64,000 nucleotides of DNA from Mallotus nudiflorus. Its lineage: Eukaryota; Streptophyta; Magnoliopsida; Malpighiales; Euphorbiaceae. This document shows, one piece after another, positions 49,916-63,148 of the stretch (the stretch's first letter is position 1; each line of letters starts with the position of its first letter). The notes beneath the pieces were generated by a model. That model saw nothing but the letters and a program-made list of their open reading frames with translations. It was not told where the DNA came from and ran no database searches. The stretch is from contig CANTUR010000039.1 of assembly GCA_947683625.1 (NCBI GenBank), positions 310,001 through 374,000 on the forward strand, in the 5' to 3' direction. The translations under genes were made by a program, and so were the position numbers.

Positions 49916-50916
49916 TATTGTAAAAGAATGTTAGAAATAATAAATAATAATAATAATAATTTAAAATCCTCACAAGCACTCCCTCACATGTTTGCACTCA
50001 AATGATGCGAGTGGTCACTCATGTTTAACTCAATTTGATGTTTCACTCAGCTTCCTCTCACCACTCAAGCTAATTCTTTTATATTCTTAGGTGAATCACA
50101 CTTTTAGAATAAATCAATTAGATTGAAGCAATATTCAAGTACAACTTTCAAAAGTGAAATTTTCAAAACAAGTTTGAGGCAATTCGGTTTAATGAAAAAA
50201 AATAGTAATTCAAAAGCAATAAAATAGGAAAACTCAAAAAGATGCAAAAGACATGTGAAAGAAATACAAAGATCTTCTATAATAGAAAAGAAAACAAATT
50301 TAGAAGTTATTTTAAGAAGAAAAGTCAAATCTGCCTCAATAAGTAATATTCCTTAATGAGCAAGTATTGTTAAGATATGCAAAATCCTTAATATACAAGT
50401 AATACAAGATATGACAAGATCTAGTTAGATATGTTAATTATAAACCAAATAGGTTTAGGAAACTTAAATAAGACATGATGGGGATATTAATCACTCAAAC
50501 AATATTCCTTAATGAGCAAGGAATGGAAGGAGATGCAAATCAGACTTGATTAGGATATAAATCACTCAAGAATCTCAATTCTTCCTAATCTAATAACTTT
50601 CTCTTTTTTTTTCATGAATTTTTTTTTTTGCTTTTTTTTTTCAAATTTCTTTCTTTTTCTTTTTTTTTTGCACGAATTTTTTTTTCAAAGAAACTTTCAA
50701 CTATGAACACAAATCAAAATTCAGAATGCAAAATAATTAACTGACTTAAAGGAAAAAAAATAAACAAGATCAAGACTAATGGATAAGAACAAAGAACAAA
50801 ACACAAGAATGAAAAAAATAATAATAATAAGAACAATTTTAAAAGAATAAGAAAAACATAAGAAATCAGGATTAAGAATAAAAATTATAAAAGATAAAAC
50901 CTGATCTAAAGCCAAA
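49916..50916 (-). other. E5 untranslated leader
   Basis: About 1 kb between PBS and gag. It holds T-rich runs near 50600-50690 and repeated TATTCCTTAATGAGCAAG phrases near 50345 and 50505. No convincing protein is seen. Confidence 0.75.
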
Positions 50917-50928
50917 GCTCTGATACCA
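50917..50928 (-). other. E5 primer binding site, initiator tRNA-Met type
   Basis: GCTCTGATACCA on the plus strand, two bases inside the 5' LTR boundary at 50931. Confidence 0.9.
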
Positions 50929-50930
50929 AA

Positions 50931-51810
50931 TGATACGGAACCTCCAAGAATAAGCTTGAGAACCCCTTTATGTATTCAAACCCCCGAAGCATTAACTTGA
51001 AAACCCCAATAGTCAATTCAGCAACAACCCCTAAGAATGGTTAGAAATCATATCACTTAGATGATCAAAGAATTAGAATAAAGAAAACTCGTTTCTAAAT
51101 TCCAATTTTGAAACACTCCACAAGAAGATGATCAATCTACTTGAATGTTCCTTAAAGCATATATTCTACACAAGAACACAAACATAAAAGCAAAACAACC
51201 TTTAGGTTTTAAAACTTCAATTCTAAATGATAAAATTCGTCCAAGGCATATATATAGCCTTTACAAGGTTTTCCTTAGTGAGTAAGGAAAACTAATAACC
51301 CTAATCACAAAAATAGGAAATTAATCTAATCAGACCTCAAATAGGAATTTTGACATACTTCCTATTTTAAGAATAATTAAACTAACTAAAACTAATGGGC
51401 TTTTTAAAATAACAAATTCGTCCAGCCCTTATTTAACATAATTAAACCTAAATAACAATTGCTTAAATAACTCTCTCATGCATATTCGGCCAGCCCATAA
51501 CAAATGTAGCCCATTATATACTTATTTAAACCCATTAGAAACTTGGAGTTGAATTAAGTTATATTGAACTTGAGCTGCACTTGGCACAAAACTTTGGTGT
51601 CCTTGTAAACTTTCACTAGCTAAGTTCACTAAGCCTTGTAGATGATGGATTAAGGCTTCTTGAAGTTTTTTAGATTGAGACCTTGTTATAGGTCTTTGAG
51701 GCATGCTGATTGGACTCAAAACCTCTTGAACTTGATCCTTGACTTCTTAACCTTGCTCATCTTGATCATGTTGAATTCTTTGAACTTGGTGTGTTGGCTA
51801 CTCCATAACA
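50931..51810 (-). repeat. E5 5' LTR (family B, 880 bp)
   Basis: Complete LTR, TGTTATGGAGTAGCC to GGAGGTTCCGTATCA on the element strand. A TATATATA box lies at 51247-51257. A 65-codon frame (51522-51719) in it is the LTR copy of the pol tail with PITRSQSKK, not a separate gene. Confidence 0.93.
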
Positions 51811-52102
51811 GCCAAGGTCTCCCCAACAACATATATCCGGCCAACATTGGTAACACATCACACAACACCTCATCCTTATATCTACCAATTTGAAAAGAAA
51901 CTAGAACTTGCTTATTTACCTTTATAACTCCACTTTCATTAAGCCATTGCAACTTGTACGATCTTGGGTGCTTGGTAGTAGGCAACTTCAATTTCTCCAC
52001 TAGTAAAGTGCTTGCTACATTAGTACAACTTCCACTATCCACAATCATATTGCACAACTTATTAGAAATCAAACAATGAGTATGAAACAAATGATCTAAC
52101 AC
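51811..52102 (-). pseudogene. E4 protease remnant right of E5
   Basis: Continues E4 after the GCCAA duplication with LLGRPW back to VDSGSCTNVAS and LISNKL. It then jumps near 52095 straight into the leader (ATGATCTAACACTCTTGCC), so about 1.35 kb containing all of Gag is deleted. Confidence 0.9.
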
Positions 52103-52671
52103 TCTTGCCTTTTACCTCTCAAATTTGCCTTTTGATTTCTTAGATGAACTAAGTTTCTCAATCAAACAAAATTCAAAAATGTAGTAATCAATGATAAAAA
52201 AAAATAAATAAATAAGGTAGGCTAACAAGAAAATAATTAGGTAGGCTTAAAGAAATGAACAATTTGTAACAAATAGGCTAATAGAAATGAAAAAAACAAA
52301 GATAGATCATCAAAGAACACAAAGAGACAAAATTATAAAGATAGATCTCAATGGAATATGAAGAGTCAATTTTTTTTAATGTAAACTGAGATCTAACAGA
52401 AGAATATCAAAATAACATATATCTTTTTTTTATGGACGAATTTCTTTTTTTTTTTTGATATATGCACGAATTGAAAGGTATCACAAAAAATCTCAAAGAT
52501 AACAACTTTTTTTATATATATATGTAAACAAAATATTGAGATAAGAAGAATAAAGCTAAAAAAAATAACAAGAACAATAGATAACAAGAAAGGTGAAAAA
52601 TATAAGATGAACACAAGATATTGAGAACTAAAAGATAGTTTTGGATACGCAAACCTCAATCTTGAGCCAAT
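52103..52671 (-). other. E4 leader remnant
   Basis: Family A leader without the gag start, with the usual homopolymer runs (52425-52460). No gene is seen. Confidence 0.8.
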
Positions 52672-52683
52672 GCTCTGATACCA
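52672..52683 (-). other. E4 primer binding site, initiator tRNA-Met type
   Basis: GCTCTGATACCA on the plus strand, four bases from the 5' LTR. Confidence 0.9.
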
Positions 52684-52687
52684 CTTA

Positions 52688-53587
52688 TGATGGGAATTGT
52701 AGGTTTCATCAATTAACTCCCCAATAGTAAGAATACTATGATAAGTTCAATTAGACGAAAACTAGAAATTACCAATTTAATCCACAAATTCGGATCGTTC
52801 AAAGATTGAAGTAAGAAGATAGATGCTACTTAACCCCTTTACCAACAAGGATAAAGATACTAAGATAGACTTTGAATTTCCTCTTATGCCACAAACAAGA
52901 AAGTTTGATAAATAATAAGAAAACAAAGATTTAGATTTTGACACCACAAGCTAGAATAAAGCTTGATAAGTCACAAAGTTTATGCAAGAAATTAAAGACA
53001 AAATTCCTCACAATAAAACTCAAACAAAGTTATAATTCATATATCAAATTCATTCATTCATGCTCCAAAAGAAAGAAAAGACTTGTTTATATAGAGTACA
53101 AGTCCATGCACACACTACTAAAATAGACACACACACATAGGATTACTTTTACTCTTAAATGGCCTTAATAACCACCACCCACATTAATAGCCATTACTTG
53201 GTATTAATTACCCCATTAACTTGTATATGGTGGCCCTTAATAACCACATTAATAGCCATTACTTGGTATTAATTACCCCATTAACTTATATATAGTGGCT
53301 CTTAATAACCACATTAATAGCCATTACTTAGTATTAATTACCCCATTAACTTGTATAAGGTGGCTATATGTAACCCTAATTGTTATTAACACAAAAAAAA
53401 GTTAAATATTATTCCTTAGGCCTCCATGGATGCCTTATTGGGTTGAAATTCTTGGGCTTTCCAAATGTCCTTAATTAAACCCAATATGGCTTCTTGAAGC
53501 TTCTTAGATTTGGACCTTGTGATTGGGCCTTCTTGTACTATTAATGGATCTTGGATCTCTTTAGGCTTTGAAGTTGGATTCACATCA
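52688..53587 (-). repeat. E4 5' LTR (900 bp, three-copy subrepeat)
   Basis: Family A LTR ending GGATTCACATCA at 53587. It has three internal subrepeat copies (about 53165-53365). Confidence 0.94.
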
Positions 53588-56500
53588 TCAAACATATAAA
53601 TATAAATGAGATGGTTGAGGGCACAATTTGTGCACATTTGCGCCTGTTTGAATGTAAAATGTTAGCTCGTGCAAAATTAATGCACAAATTATTTAACGCA
53701 TGTAATCCAACGTTCAAAATACATATTATCAATCCTAAATACATATTGCAGCAATTAAAACTGATAAATCTAGTTGATGTAATTGAATGCACAATTTGTA
53801 CACATTTGCGCATGTTTTAACGCAAAATGCGAATTTGTGCGGAAATAGTTTTAGATAAGATATCTAATGTTCCAATCATATATTCACAACACTAATCACA
53901 TATTATAGCTTTTGAGACTCATAAATATAAATGAGATTTTTTGAATGCACAATTTGTGCACATTTGCGCCTGTTTGAACGCAAAATGTTAACTCGTGCAA
54001 AATTTAGGGACAAATTGTTTAAAACATGTAATCCAATGTTCAAACTACATATTATCAATCCTAAAGACATATTGCAGCAATAAAAACTAATAAATCTAGT
54101 TGATTTAATTGAATGCACAATTTGTGCACATTTGCACATGTTTTAACGTAAAACGCGAATTTGTCCGTAAATAGTTTTAGATAAGATATCCAATGTTCCA
54201 ATCACATATTCACAACACTAATCACATATTATAGCTTTTAAGACTCATAAATATAAATGAGATTTTTTGAATGCACAATTTGTGCACATTTGTGCCTGTT
54301 TGAACGCAAAATGTTAACTCGAGCAAAATTTAGGGACAAATTGTTTAAAACATGTAATCCAATGTTCAAACTACATATTATCAATCCTAAAGACATATTT
54401 CAGCAATAAAAACTAATAAATCTAGTTGATTTAATTGAATGCACAATTTGTGCACATTTGCACATGTTTTAATGTAAATTGTGAACTCATGAAAATTTGT
54501 GCGCAAATGGTTTTAGACAAGACATCCAATGTTAAAATCACATATTCACAACACTAATCATATATTCTAGCTTTTTAAACTCATAAATATAAATGAGATT
54601 ACTGAATGCGCAATTTGTGCACATTTGTGCCTGTTTGAACGCAATATGTTAACTCGTGCAAAATTTCAGCACAAATTGTTTAAAACATGTAATCCAAAGT
54701 TCCAACTACATATTTTCAATCCAAAAGACATATTCCAAGAATTAAAACTCATAAATCAAGTTGATTTAATTGAATGCATAATTTGTGCACATTTGTGCAT
54801 GTTTTTAATGCAAAACGTGAACTCGTGCAAATTTGTGCGCAAATGCTTTTAAAAAATATATCCAATGTTCTAATCTCATGTTCACAAAAATAATCACATA
54901 TTCTAGCTTTTTAAACTCATAAATATAAATAAGACTGTTCAATGCATAATTTGTGCACATTTGTGGTTGTTACAATGCAAAATGTTAACTCGTGCAAAAT
55001 TAATGCACAAATAGTTTAACGCATGTAATCCAATGTTCAAAATACATATTATCAATCCTAAATACATATTGCAGCAATTAAAACTAATAAATCTAGTTGG
55101 TTTAATTCAATGCACAATTTGTGCACATTTGCGCTTGTTTTAATGCAAAATGCGAATTTGTGCGCAAATAGTTTTAGATAAGATATCCATTATTCCAATC
55201 ATATATTAACAAAACTAATCACATATTATAGCTTTTGAGACTCATAAATATAAATGAGATTTTTTTAATGCACAATTTGTGCACATTTGCGCCTGTTTGA
55301 CCGCAACATGTTAACTCGTGCAAAATTTATGGACAAATTGTTTAAAACATGAAATCCAATGTTCAAAATACATATTATCAATCCTAAATACATATTTCAG
55401 CCATCAAAACTAACAAATCTAGTTGATTTAATTGAATGCACAATTTGTGCACATTTGTGCATGTTTTAACGCAAAACGCGAATTTGTGCGCAAATAGTTT
55501 TAGATAAGATATCCAATGTTCCAATCACATATTCATAACACTAATCACATATTATAGCTTTTGAGACTCATAAATATAAATGACATTTTTTGAATGCATA
55601 ATTTGTGCACATTTGAGCCTGTTTGAATGCAAAATGTTAACTTGTGCAAAATTTATGGACAATTTGTTTAAAACATGTAATACAATGTTCAAACTACATA
55701 TTATCAACCCTAAAGACATATTGCAACAATTAAAACTAATAAATCTAGTTGATTTAATTGAATGCACAATTTGTGCGCAAATGGTTTTAGATAAGACATC
55801 CAATGTTAAAATCACATATTGACAACACTAATCATATATTCTAGCTTTTTAAACTCATAAATATAAATGAGATTGTTGAATGCGCAATTTGTGCACATTT
55901 GCGCTTGTTTGAATGCAAAATGTTAACTCGTGCAAAATTTCAGCACAAATTGTTTAAAACATGTAATCCAAAGTTCCAACTACATATTTTCAATCCCAAA
56001 GACATATTCCAGGAATTAAAACTCGTAAATCAAGTTGATTTAATTGAATGCACAATTTGTGCACATTTTCGCATGTTTTTAATGCAAAATGTGAACTCGT
56101 GCAAATTTATGCGCAAATGCTTTTAAACAAGATATCCAATGTTCTAATCACATGTTCACAACACTAATCATATATTCTTGCTTTTTAAACTCATAAATAT
56201 AAATGAGATTGTTGAATGCATAATGTGTGCACATTTGCGCGTGCTAGAACGCAAAATGTTAACTCGTGCATAATTTATGCACAAATTGTTTAAAACATGT
56301 AATCCAATGTTCAAACTACATATTATCAATCCTAAAGATATAATCCAGCAACTAAAACTCGTAAATCTGGTAGATTTAATTGAATGCACAATTTGTGCAC
56401 ATTTGCGCATGTTTTAACGCAAAACGTGAACTCGTGCAAATTTGTGCAAAAATTGTTTCAGACAAGATATCCAATGTTCAAATCACATATTCACAACAAA

Positions 56501-59500
56501 AATCACATATTAAAGATGTTTAAATGTATAAATATAAATGAGATGGTTGAAGGCACAATTTGTGCACATTTGTGCCTGTTTGAACGTAAAATGTTAGCTC
56601 GTGCAAAATTAATGCACAAATTGTTTAACGCAAGTAATCCAATGTTCAAAATACATATTATCATTCCCAAATACATATGCAGCAATTAAAACTGATAAAT
56701 CTAGTTGATTTAATTGAATGCACAATTTGTGCACATTTGCGCAGGTTTTAACACAAAACGCGAATTTGTGCGTAAGTAGTTTTAGATAAGATATCCAATG
56801 TTCCAATCACATATTCACAACACTAATCACATATTATAGCTTTTGAGACATATAAATATAAATGAGATTTTTTGAATGCACAATTTTTGCATATTTGCGC
56901 CTGTTTGAACGTAAAATGTTAACTCGTGCAAAATTTATGGACAAATTATTTAAAACATGTAATCCAATGTTCAAACTACATATTATCAATCCTAAAGACA
57001 TATTACATCAATTAAAACTAACAAATCTAGTTGATTTAATTGAATGCACAATTTGTGCACATTTGTGCATGTTTTAATGCAAAATGTGAACTAGTGAAAA
57101 TTTGTGCGCAAATGGTTTTAGACAAGACATCCAATGTAAAAATCACATATTCACAACACTAATCATATATTCTAGCTTTTCAAACTCATAAATATAAATG
57201 AGGTTGCTGAATGCGCAATTTGTGCACATTTACGCCTATTTGAACGCAAAATGGTTTTAAATAAGATATACAATGTTCTAATCATATGTTCATAACACTA
57301 ATCACATATTCTAGCTTTTTAAACTCATAAATATAAATGAGATTGTGGAATACATAATTTGGGCACATTTGCGCCTGTTAGAACGCAAAATGTGAACTCG
57401 TGCAAAATTTATGCATAAATTGTTTAAAACATGTAATCCAATGTTCAAACTACATATTATCAATCCTAAAGATATAATCCAGCAACTAAAACTCGTAAAT
57501 CTAGTAGATTTAATCGAATGCACAATTTGTGCACATTTGCGCATGTTTTAACGCAAAATGTGAACTCATGCAAATTTGTGCGAAAATGGTTTCAGACATG
57601 ATATCCAATGTTCAAATCACATATTGACAACACTAATCACATATTAAAATTGTTTAAACGTATAAATATAAATGAGATGGTTGAGGGCACAATTTGTGCA
57701 CATTTATGCCTATTTGAACGCAAAATGTTAGCTCGTGCAAAATTAATGCACAAATTGTTTAAAACATGTAATCTAATGTTCAAAATACATATTATCCATA
57801 CTAAATACATATTGCAGCAATTAAAACTAATAAATCTAGTTGATTTAATTGAATGCACAATTTGTGCACATTTGCGCATATTTTAACGCAAAACGTGAAT
57901 TTGTGCACAAATAGCTTTAGATAAGATATTCAATGTTCCAATCACATATTCACTACACTAATCACATATTATATCTTTTGAGACTTATAAATATAAATGA
58001 GATTTTTTGAATGCACAATTTGTGCACATTTGCGCCTGTTTGAACGCAAAATGTTAACTCATGCAAAATTTATGGACAAATTATTTAAAACATGTAATCC
58101 AATGTTCAGACTACATATTATCAATCCTAAAGACATATTGCAGCAATTAAAACTAATAAATCTAGTTGATTTAATTGAATGCACAATTTGTGCACATTTG
58201 CCCATGTTTAATGCAAAATGTGAACTCATGCGCAAATGGTTTTAAACAAGACGTCCAATGTTAAAATCACATATTCACAACACTAATCATATACTCTAGC
58301 TTTTTAAACTCATAAATATAAATGAGATTGCTGAATGCGCAATTTGTGCACATTTACGCCTGTTTGAACGCAAAATGTTAACTCGTGCGAAATTTCAGCA
58401 AAAACTATTTAAAACAAGTAATCAAAAGTTTCAACTACATATTTTCAATCCCAAAGACATATTCTATGTATGAAAACTCATAAATCAAGTTGATTTAATT
58501 GAATGCACAATTTGTAAACATTTGCGTATGTTTTTAATGCAAAATGTGAACTCGTGCAAATTTGTGTGTAAATGCTTTTAAATAAGATATCCAATGTTCT
58601 CATCACATGTTTACAACACTAATCACATATTATATCTTTTGAAACTCATAAATATAAATGAGATTTTTAAATGCAATTTGTGCACATTTGCGCCTGTTAG
58701 AACGCAAAATGTTAACTCGTGCAAAATTTATGCACAAATTGTTTAAAACATGTAATCCAATGTTCAAACTACATATTATCAATCCTAAAGATATAGTCCG
58801 GCAACTAAAACTCATAAATCTAGTATATTTAATCGAATGCATAATTTGTGCACATTTGCGCATGTTTTAACACAAAACGTGAACTAGAAAAAATTCTACA
58901 AAAATGGTTTCATACATGATATCCAATGTTCAAATCACATATTCACAACACTAATCACATATTAAAGCTATTTAAACATATAAATATAAATGAGATGGTT
59001 GAGGGCACAATTTGTGCACATTTGCGCCTGTTTGAACGCAAAATGTTAGCTCGTGCAAAATTAATGCACAAATTTTTTAAAACTTGTAAACCAATGTTTA
59101 AACTACATATTATCAATCCTAAAGAAATATTGCAGCAATTAAAACAAAAAAATCTAGTTGATTTAATTGAATGCACAATTTGTGCACATTTACGCATGTT
59201 TTAACGCAAAACGTGAATTTGTGCGCAAATAGTTTTAGATAAGATATCCAATGTTCCAATCACATATTCACAACACTAATCATATATTATAGCTTTTGAG
59301 ACTCATAAACATAAATGAGATTTTTTGAATGCACAATTTGTGCACATTTGTGCCTATTTGAACACAAAATGTTAACTCGTGCAAAATTTATGGATAAATT
59401 GTTTAAAACATGTAATCCAATGTTCAAACTACATATTATCAATCCTAAAGACATATTATAGCAATTAAAACTAATAAATCTAGTTGATTTAATTGAATGC

Positions 59501-60951
59501 ACTATTTGTGCACATTTGCGCATGTGTTTAATGTAAAATGTGAAATCGTGCAAATTTATGCGCAAATGGTTTTAGACAAGACATCCAACATTAAAATCAT
59601 ATATTCACAACACTAATCATATATTCTAGCTTTTTAAACTCATAAATATAAATGAGATTGTTGAATGCACAATTTGTGCACATTTGCGCCTGTTTGAACG
59701 CAAAATGTTAACACGTGCAAAATTTCAGGAGAAATTATTTAAAACATGTAATCCAAAGTTCTAACTACATATTTTCAATCCTAAAGACATATTCTAGGAA
59801 TTAAAACTCGTAAATCAAGTTGATTTAATTGAATGCACAATTTGTGCACATTTGCGCATGTTTTAATGCAAAACGTGAACTCGTGCAAATTTGTGCATAA
59901 ATGCTTTTAAACAAGATATCCAATGTTCTAGTCACATGTTCACAAAACTAATCACATATTCTAGTTTTTCAAACTCATAAATATAAATGAGATTGTTGAA
60001 TGCATAATCTGTACACATTTGCACTTATTAGAACGCGAAAATGTTAACTCCTACAAAATTTATGCACAAATTTTTTAAAACATGTAATCCAATGTTCAAA
60101 CTACATATTATCAATCCTAAATATGTAATCCAACAACTAAAACTTGTAAATCTGGTAGATTTAATCAAATGCACAATTTGTGCACATTTGTGGATGTTTT
60201 AACGCAAAACGTGAACTCGTGCAAATTTGTTCGGAAATGGTTTCAGATAAGATATCCAATGTTCAAATCATATATTCACAACACCAATCACATATTAAAG
60301 CTGTTTAAATGTATAAATATAAATGAGATGGTTGAGGGCATAATTTGTGCACATGTGCGCCTGTTTGAACGCAAAATGTTAGCTCGTGAAAAATTAATGC
60401 ACCAATTGTTTAAAACATGTAATCTAATGTTCAAACAACATATTATCAATCCTAAAGATATAATCCAGCAACTCAAACTCATAAATCTGGTAGATTTAAT
60501 CGAATGCACAATTTGTGCACATTTGTGCATGTTTTAACGTAAAACGTGAACTCGTGCAAATTTGTGCGGAAATGGTTTCAGACAAGATATCCAATGTTTA
60601 AATCACATATTCATAATGAAAATCACATATTAAAGCTGTTTAAATGTATAAATATAAATGAGATGGTTAAGGGCACAATTTGTGCACATTTGCACCTGTT
60701 TGAACTCAAAATGTTAGCTCGTGCAAAATTAATGCACAAGTTGTTTAAAACATGTAATCCAATGTTCAAAATACAAATTATCAATCCTAAATACATTTTT
60801 CAGCAATTAAAACTAATCAATCTAGTTGATTTAATTGAATGCACAACTTGTGCACATTTGCGCACGTTTTAACGCAAAACGCGAATTTGTACGCAAATAG
60901 TTTTAGATAAGATATCCAATGTTCCAATCACATATTGAAAACACTAATCAC
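53588..60951 (+). repeat. Satellite array block 5 (7.4 kb)
   Basis: Same satellite and orientation. The first five bases are the right target copy of E4. Unit starts include 53607 (W), 53933 and 54259 (T), 54595 (C), 56538 (W), 56862 (T), 57674 (W), 57998 (T), 58322 (C), 58991 (W), 59316 (T), 60326 and 60659 (W). Shortened units at about 55770 and 57250 show internal deletions. No gene is seen. Confidence 0.92.
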
Positions 60952-63148
60952 ATGATTGTGGATAGTGGAAGTTGTACTGATGTAGCAAGCACTTTGCTAG
61001 TGGAGAAATTGAAGTTGCCTACTACCAAGCACCCAAGACCATACAAGTTGCAATGGCTTAATGAAAGTGGAGTTGTAAAGGTAAATAAGCAAGTTCTAGT
61101 TTCTTTTCAAATTGGTAGATATAAGGATGAGGTGTTGTGTGATGTGTTACCGATGTTGGCTGGACATATTTTGTTGGTGAGACCTTGGCAATATGATAAA
61201 AGGTCTAATCATGATGGATTAAAAAATATGTATACTTTGACTATGGATGGAAAAAGGTTTAACCTTGGACCATTAACTCCAAAATAGATTTTTGAAGACC
61301 AAATGCACATCAAGTAATAATATGAAGAAATGGGTTCTTCATTGGGAAATTCCTTGGGAAGGGAAACCTTTGAGAGTAAAGAAAAAGGTGAGATGAGTGA
61401 ACCTAAAAATTCCAATTCTTTTGACTAAAATGGGAAACACATGGTGAGAGAAAACAAGGAAGGTTCAAATGAAAGAAAAATGAGTGTTTATGCAAAAAAG
61501 AGTGATGTAAAGGAAGCTATGCTTTTGAGGCAACACATGCTTGTTCTTATGTATAAGGAGATTTTGCATATTTCTAACGAAATAACCAATGGTTTGCCTA
61601 GTGTTGTTGTTGATCTTTTGCAGGTTTATGAAGATTTATTCCCAGAAGAAATTCCAAATGGTTTGCCCCCTAAAAGAGGCATTGAGCACCAAATTGATTT
61701 TATACCCGAAGCAAGCATTCCAAATAGACCAGCATATAGATGTAATCCAGAGGAGACCAAGGAAATCCAAAAGCAAGTGAGTGAGCTTATGGAGAAGGGT
61801 TAAGTTCGTGAAAGCATGAGTCCATATGTCGTACCCATCTTGTTAGTGCCTAAGAAAGATGGAACTTGGAGGATGTGTGTTGATTGTCGTGCTATCAACA
61901 AAATCACGGTGAAGTATAGACATCACATTCCTAGGCTAGATGACATGTTGGATGAATTGCATGGTTCATATTTGTTTTCAAAAATTGATTGGAAATATGG
62001 TTATCATCAAATTAGAATGAGAGAAGGTGATGAATGGAAAACAGCTTTTAAAACTAAACATGGTTTATATGAGTGGTTAGTAATGCCTTTTGGTTTAACT
62101 AATGCACCAAGCATTTTCATGAGATTGATGAATCATGTTTTAAGAGCATTCATAGGCAAATTTTTTGTTGTCTATTTTGATGATATCTTGGTTTATAGCA
62201 AAAATTTAGATGAGCATGTACAACATTTGACTTGTGTTTTTTATGTGCTTAGGGAAGAGAAGTTGTATGCTAATCTAAAGAAATGCTATTTTTGCACTAA
62301 TGAAATTACTTTTCTTGGATATATTGTCAATGACAAGGGCATTCATGTTGATCAAGAAAAGGTAAAAGTAATTGGAGAATGGCCAACACCCACAAGTGTA
62401 AGTGATGCAAGAAGCTTTCATGGTTTAGCTAGCTTTTATAGAAGGTTCATTAAAAAATTTTCTACCATAGCTGCACCTTTAACTGAATTCATAAAAAAGA
62501 ATGTTGGTTTTAAGTGGGGAATTGAACAAGATGAGGCTTTTAACTTGCTAAAAGATAAATTAAGTTCTGCACCCTTGTTATCTTTGCCAAATTTTACTAA
62601 ACCTTTTGAGATTGAGTGCGATGCAAGTGGCATAGGTATTGGAGGAGTTTTGATGCAAGAAGGCAAGCCCATAGCATTCTTTAGTGAAAAGCTAAGTGGA
62701 GCAAGTCTAAACTACCCTACATATGACAAGGAGTTCTATGCATTGGTGAGGGTTCTAAGGACATGGCAGCATTACCTTGGTTACAAAGAATTCATAATTC
62801 ACACTGACCATGAGTCCTTAAAGTATCTCAAAGGACAAGGAAAGCTTAACAAGAGACATGCAAAATGGGTGGAATTCATTGAATCCTTTCCATACATCAT
62901 TAAGTACAAGCAAGGGAAAGAAAATGTGGTGGCCAATGAATTATCAAGAAGGTATGCCTTGATCTCTAAACTTGATGCAAAATTATTAGGATTTGAATAC
63001 ATCAATGATCTTTATTCTAATGCTCCTGATTTTGCTAATGTTTATGGGGCATGTAAGAAAGGGGGTTTTGATAAGTTCTATAAGTTTGATGGTTTTCTTT
63101 TTCGGGAAAACAAATTGTGTGTGCCACAAGGTTCTTTAAGAGAGCTAC
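60952..63148 (+). mobile_element. E7: truncated family A fragment (protease to integrase start)
   Basis: Family A internal sequence begins abruptly at the protease (ATGATTGTGGATAGTGG) right after satellite AATCAC, with no LTR, PBS or gag. It runs colinear with E2 to the integrase N-terminal region (TTTAAGAGAGCTAC), where a family B LTR starts. The left junction has about two bases of overlap with the satellite. Confidence 0.93.
60952..63148 (+). pseudogene. E7 pol remnant (protease, RT, RNase H)
   Basis: Pieces: 60952-61287 protease (VDSGSCTDVAS, LLVRPW), 61441-61803 linker and RT start, 61816-63148 RT and RNase H. The last keeps VPKKDGTWRMCVDCRAIN, YFDDILVYSK and ECDASGIGIGG in one open run of about 440 codons. 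Stops lie at 61285 (Gln codon to TAG), near 61315, near 61426 and at 61801 (Tyr to TAA). There is no gag and almost no integrase. The reading frame beyond 63148 belongs to the B LTR. Confidence 0.9.

Larger units (their letters stand above)
42294..51810 (-). mobile_element. E5: family B Gypsy LTR retrotransposon inserted in E4
   Basis: Minus-strand element with LTR termini TGTTATGG...CGTATCA. 5' LTR 50931-51810, PBS 50917-50928, leader, decayed gag-pol 45071-49915, PPT 45330-45343 and 3' LTR in two parts (45074-45329 and 42294-42916) split by E6. A perfect GCCAA duplication flanks the unit (42289-42293 and 51811-51815), and E4 is colinear across it (CATATTGCCAAGGTCTCC in intact copies). Family B is a relative of family A with the same domain order and a different LTR. 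Confidence 0.93.
38767..53587 (-). mobile_element. E4: family A Gypsy retrotransposon, internally deleted, interrupted by E5
   Basis: Minus-strand element with 3' LTR 38767-39643, PPT 39644-39654, pol remnant, E5 insertion at 42294-51810, a short protease remnant 51816-52102, leader remnant, PBS 52672-52683 and 5' LTR 52688-53587. Flanks TTAAA (38762-38766) and TCAAA (53588-53592) match at four of five bases and fit the undisturbed satellite GCTATTTAAACATAT, so this is a real insertion with a mutated duplication. Two internal deletions removed much of RT and most of gag. Confidence 0.95.

Noticed and set aside
51522..51719. Small independent gene in the E5 5' LTR (PITRSQSKK frame)
   Set aside because: It is the LTR copy of the pol C-terminal tail, identical in design to the end of the integrase frame at 45071-45445.
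42289..51815. E5 and E6 as two independent side-by-side insertions in E4
   Set aside because: Only one GCCAA duplication pair exists and the E5 3' LTR is split around E6, so E6 lies within the E5 unit.
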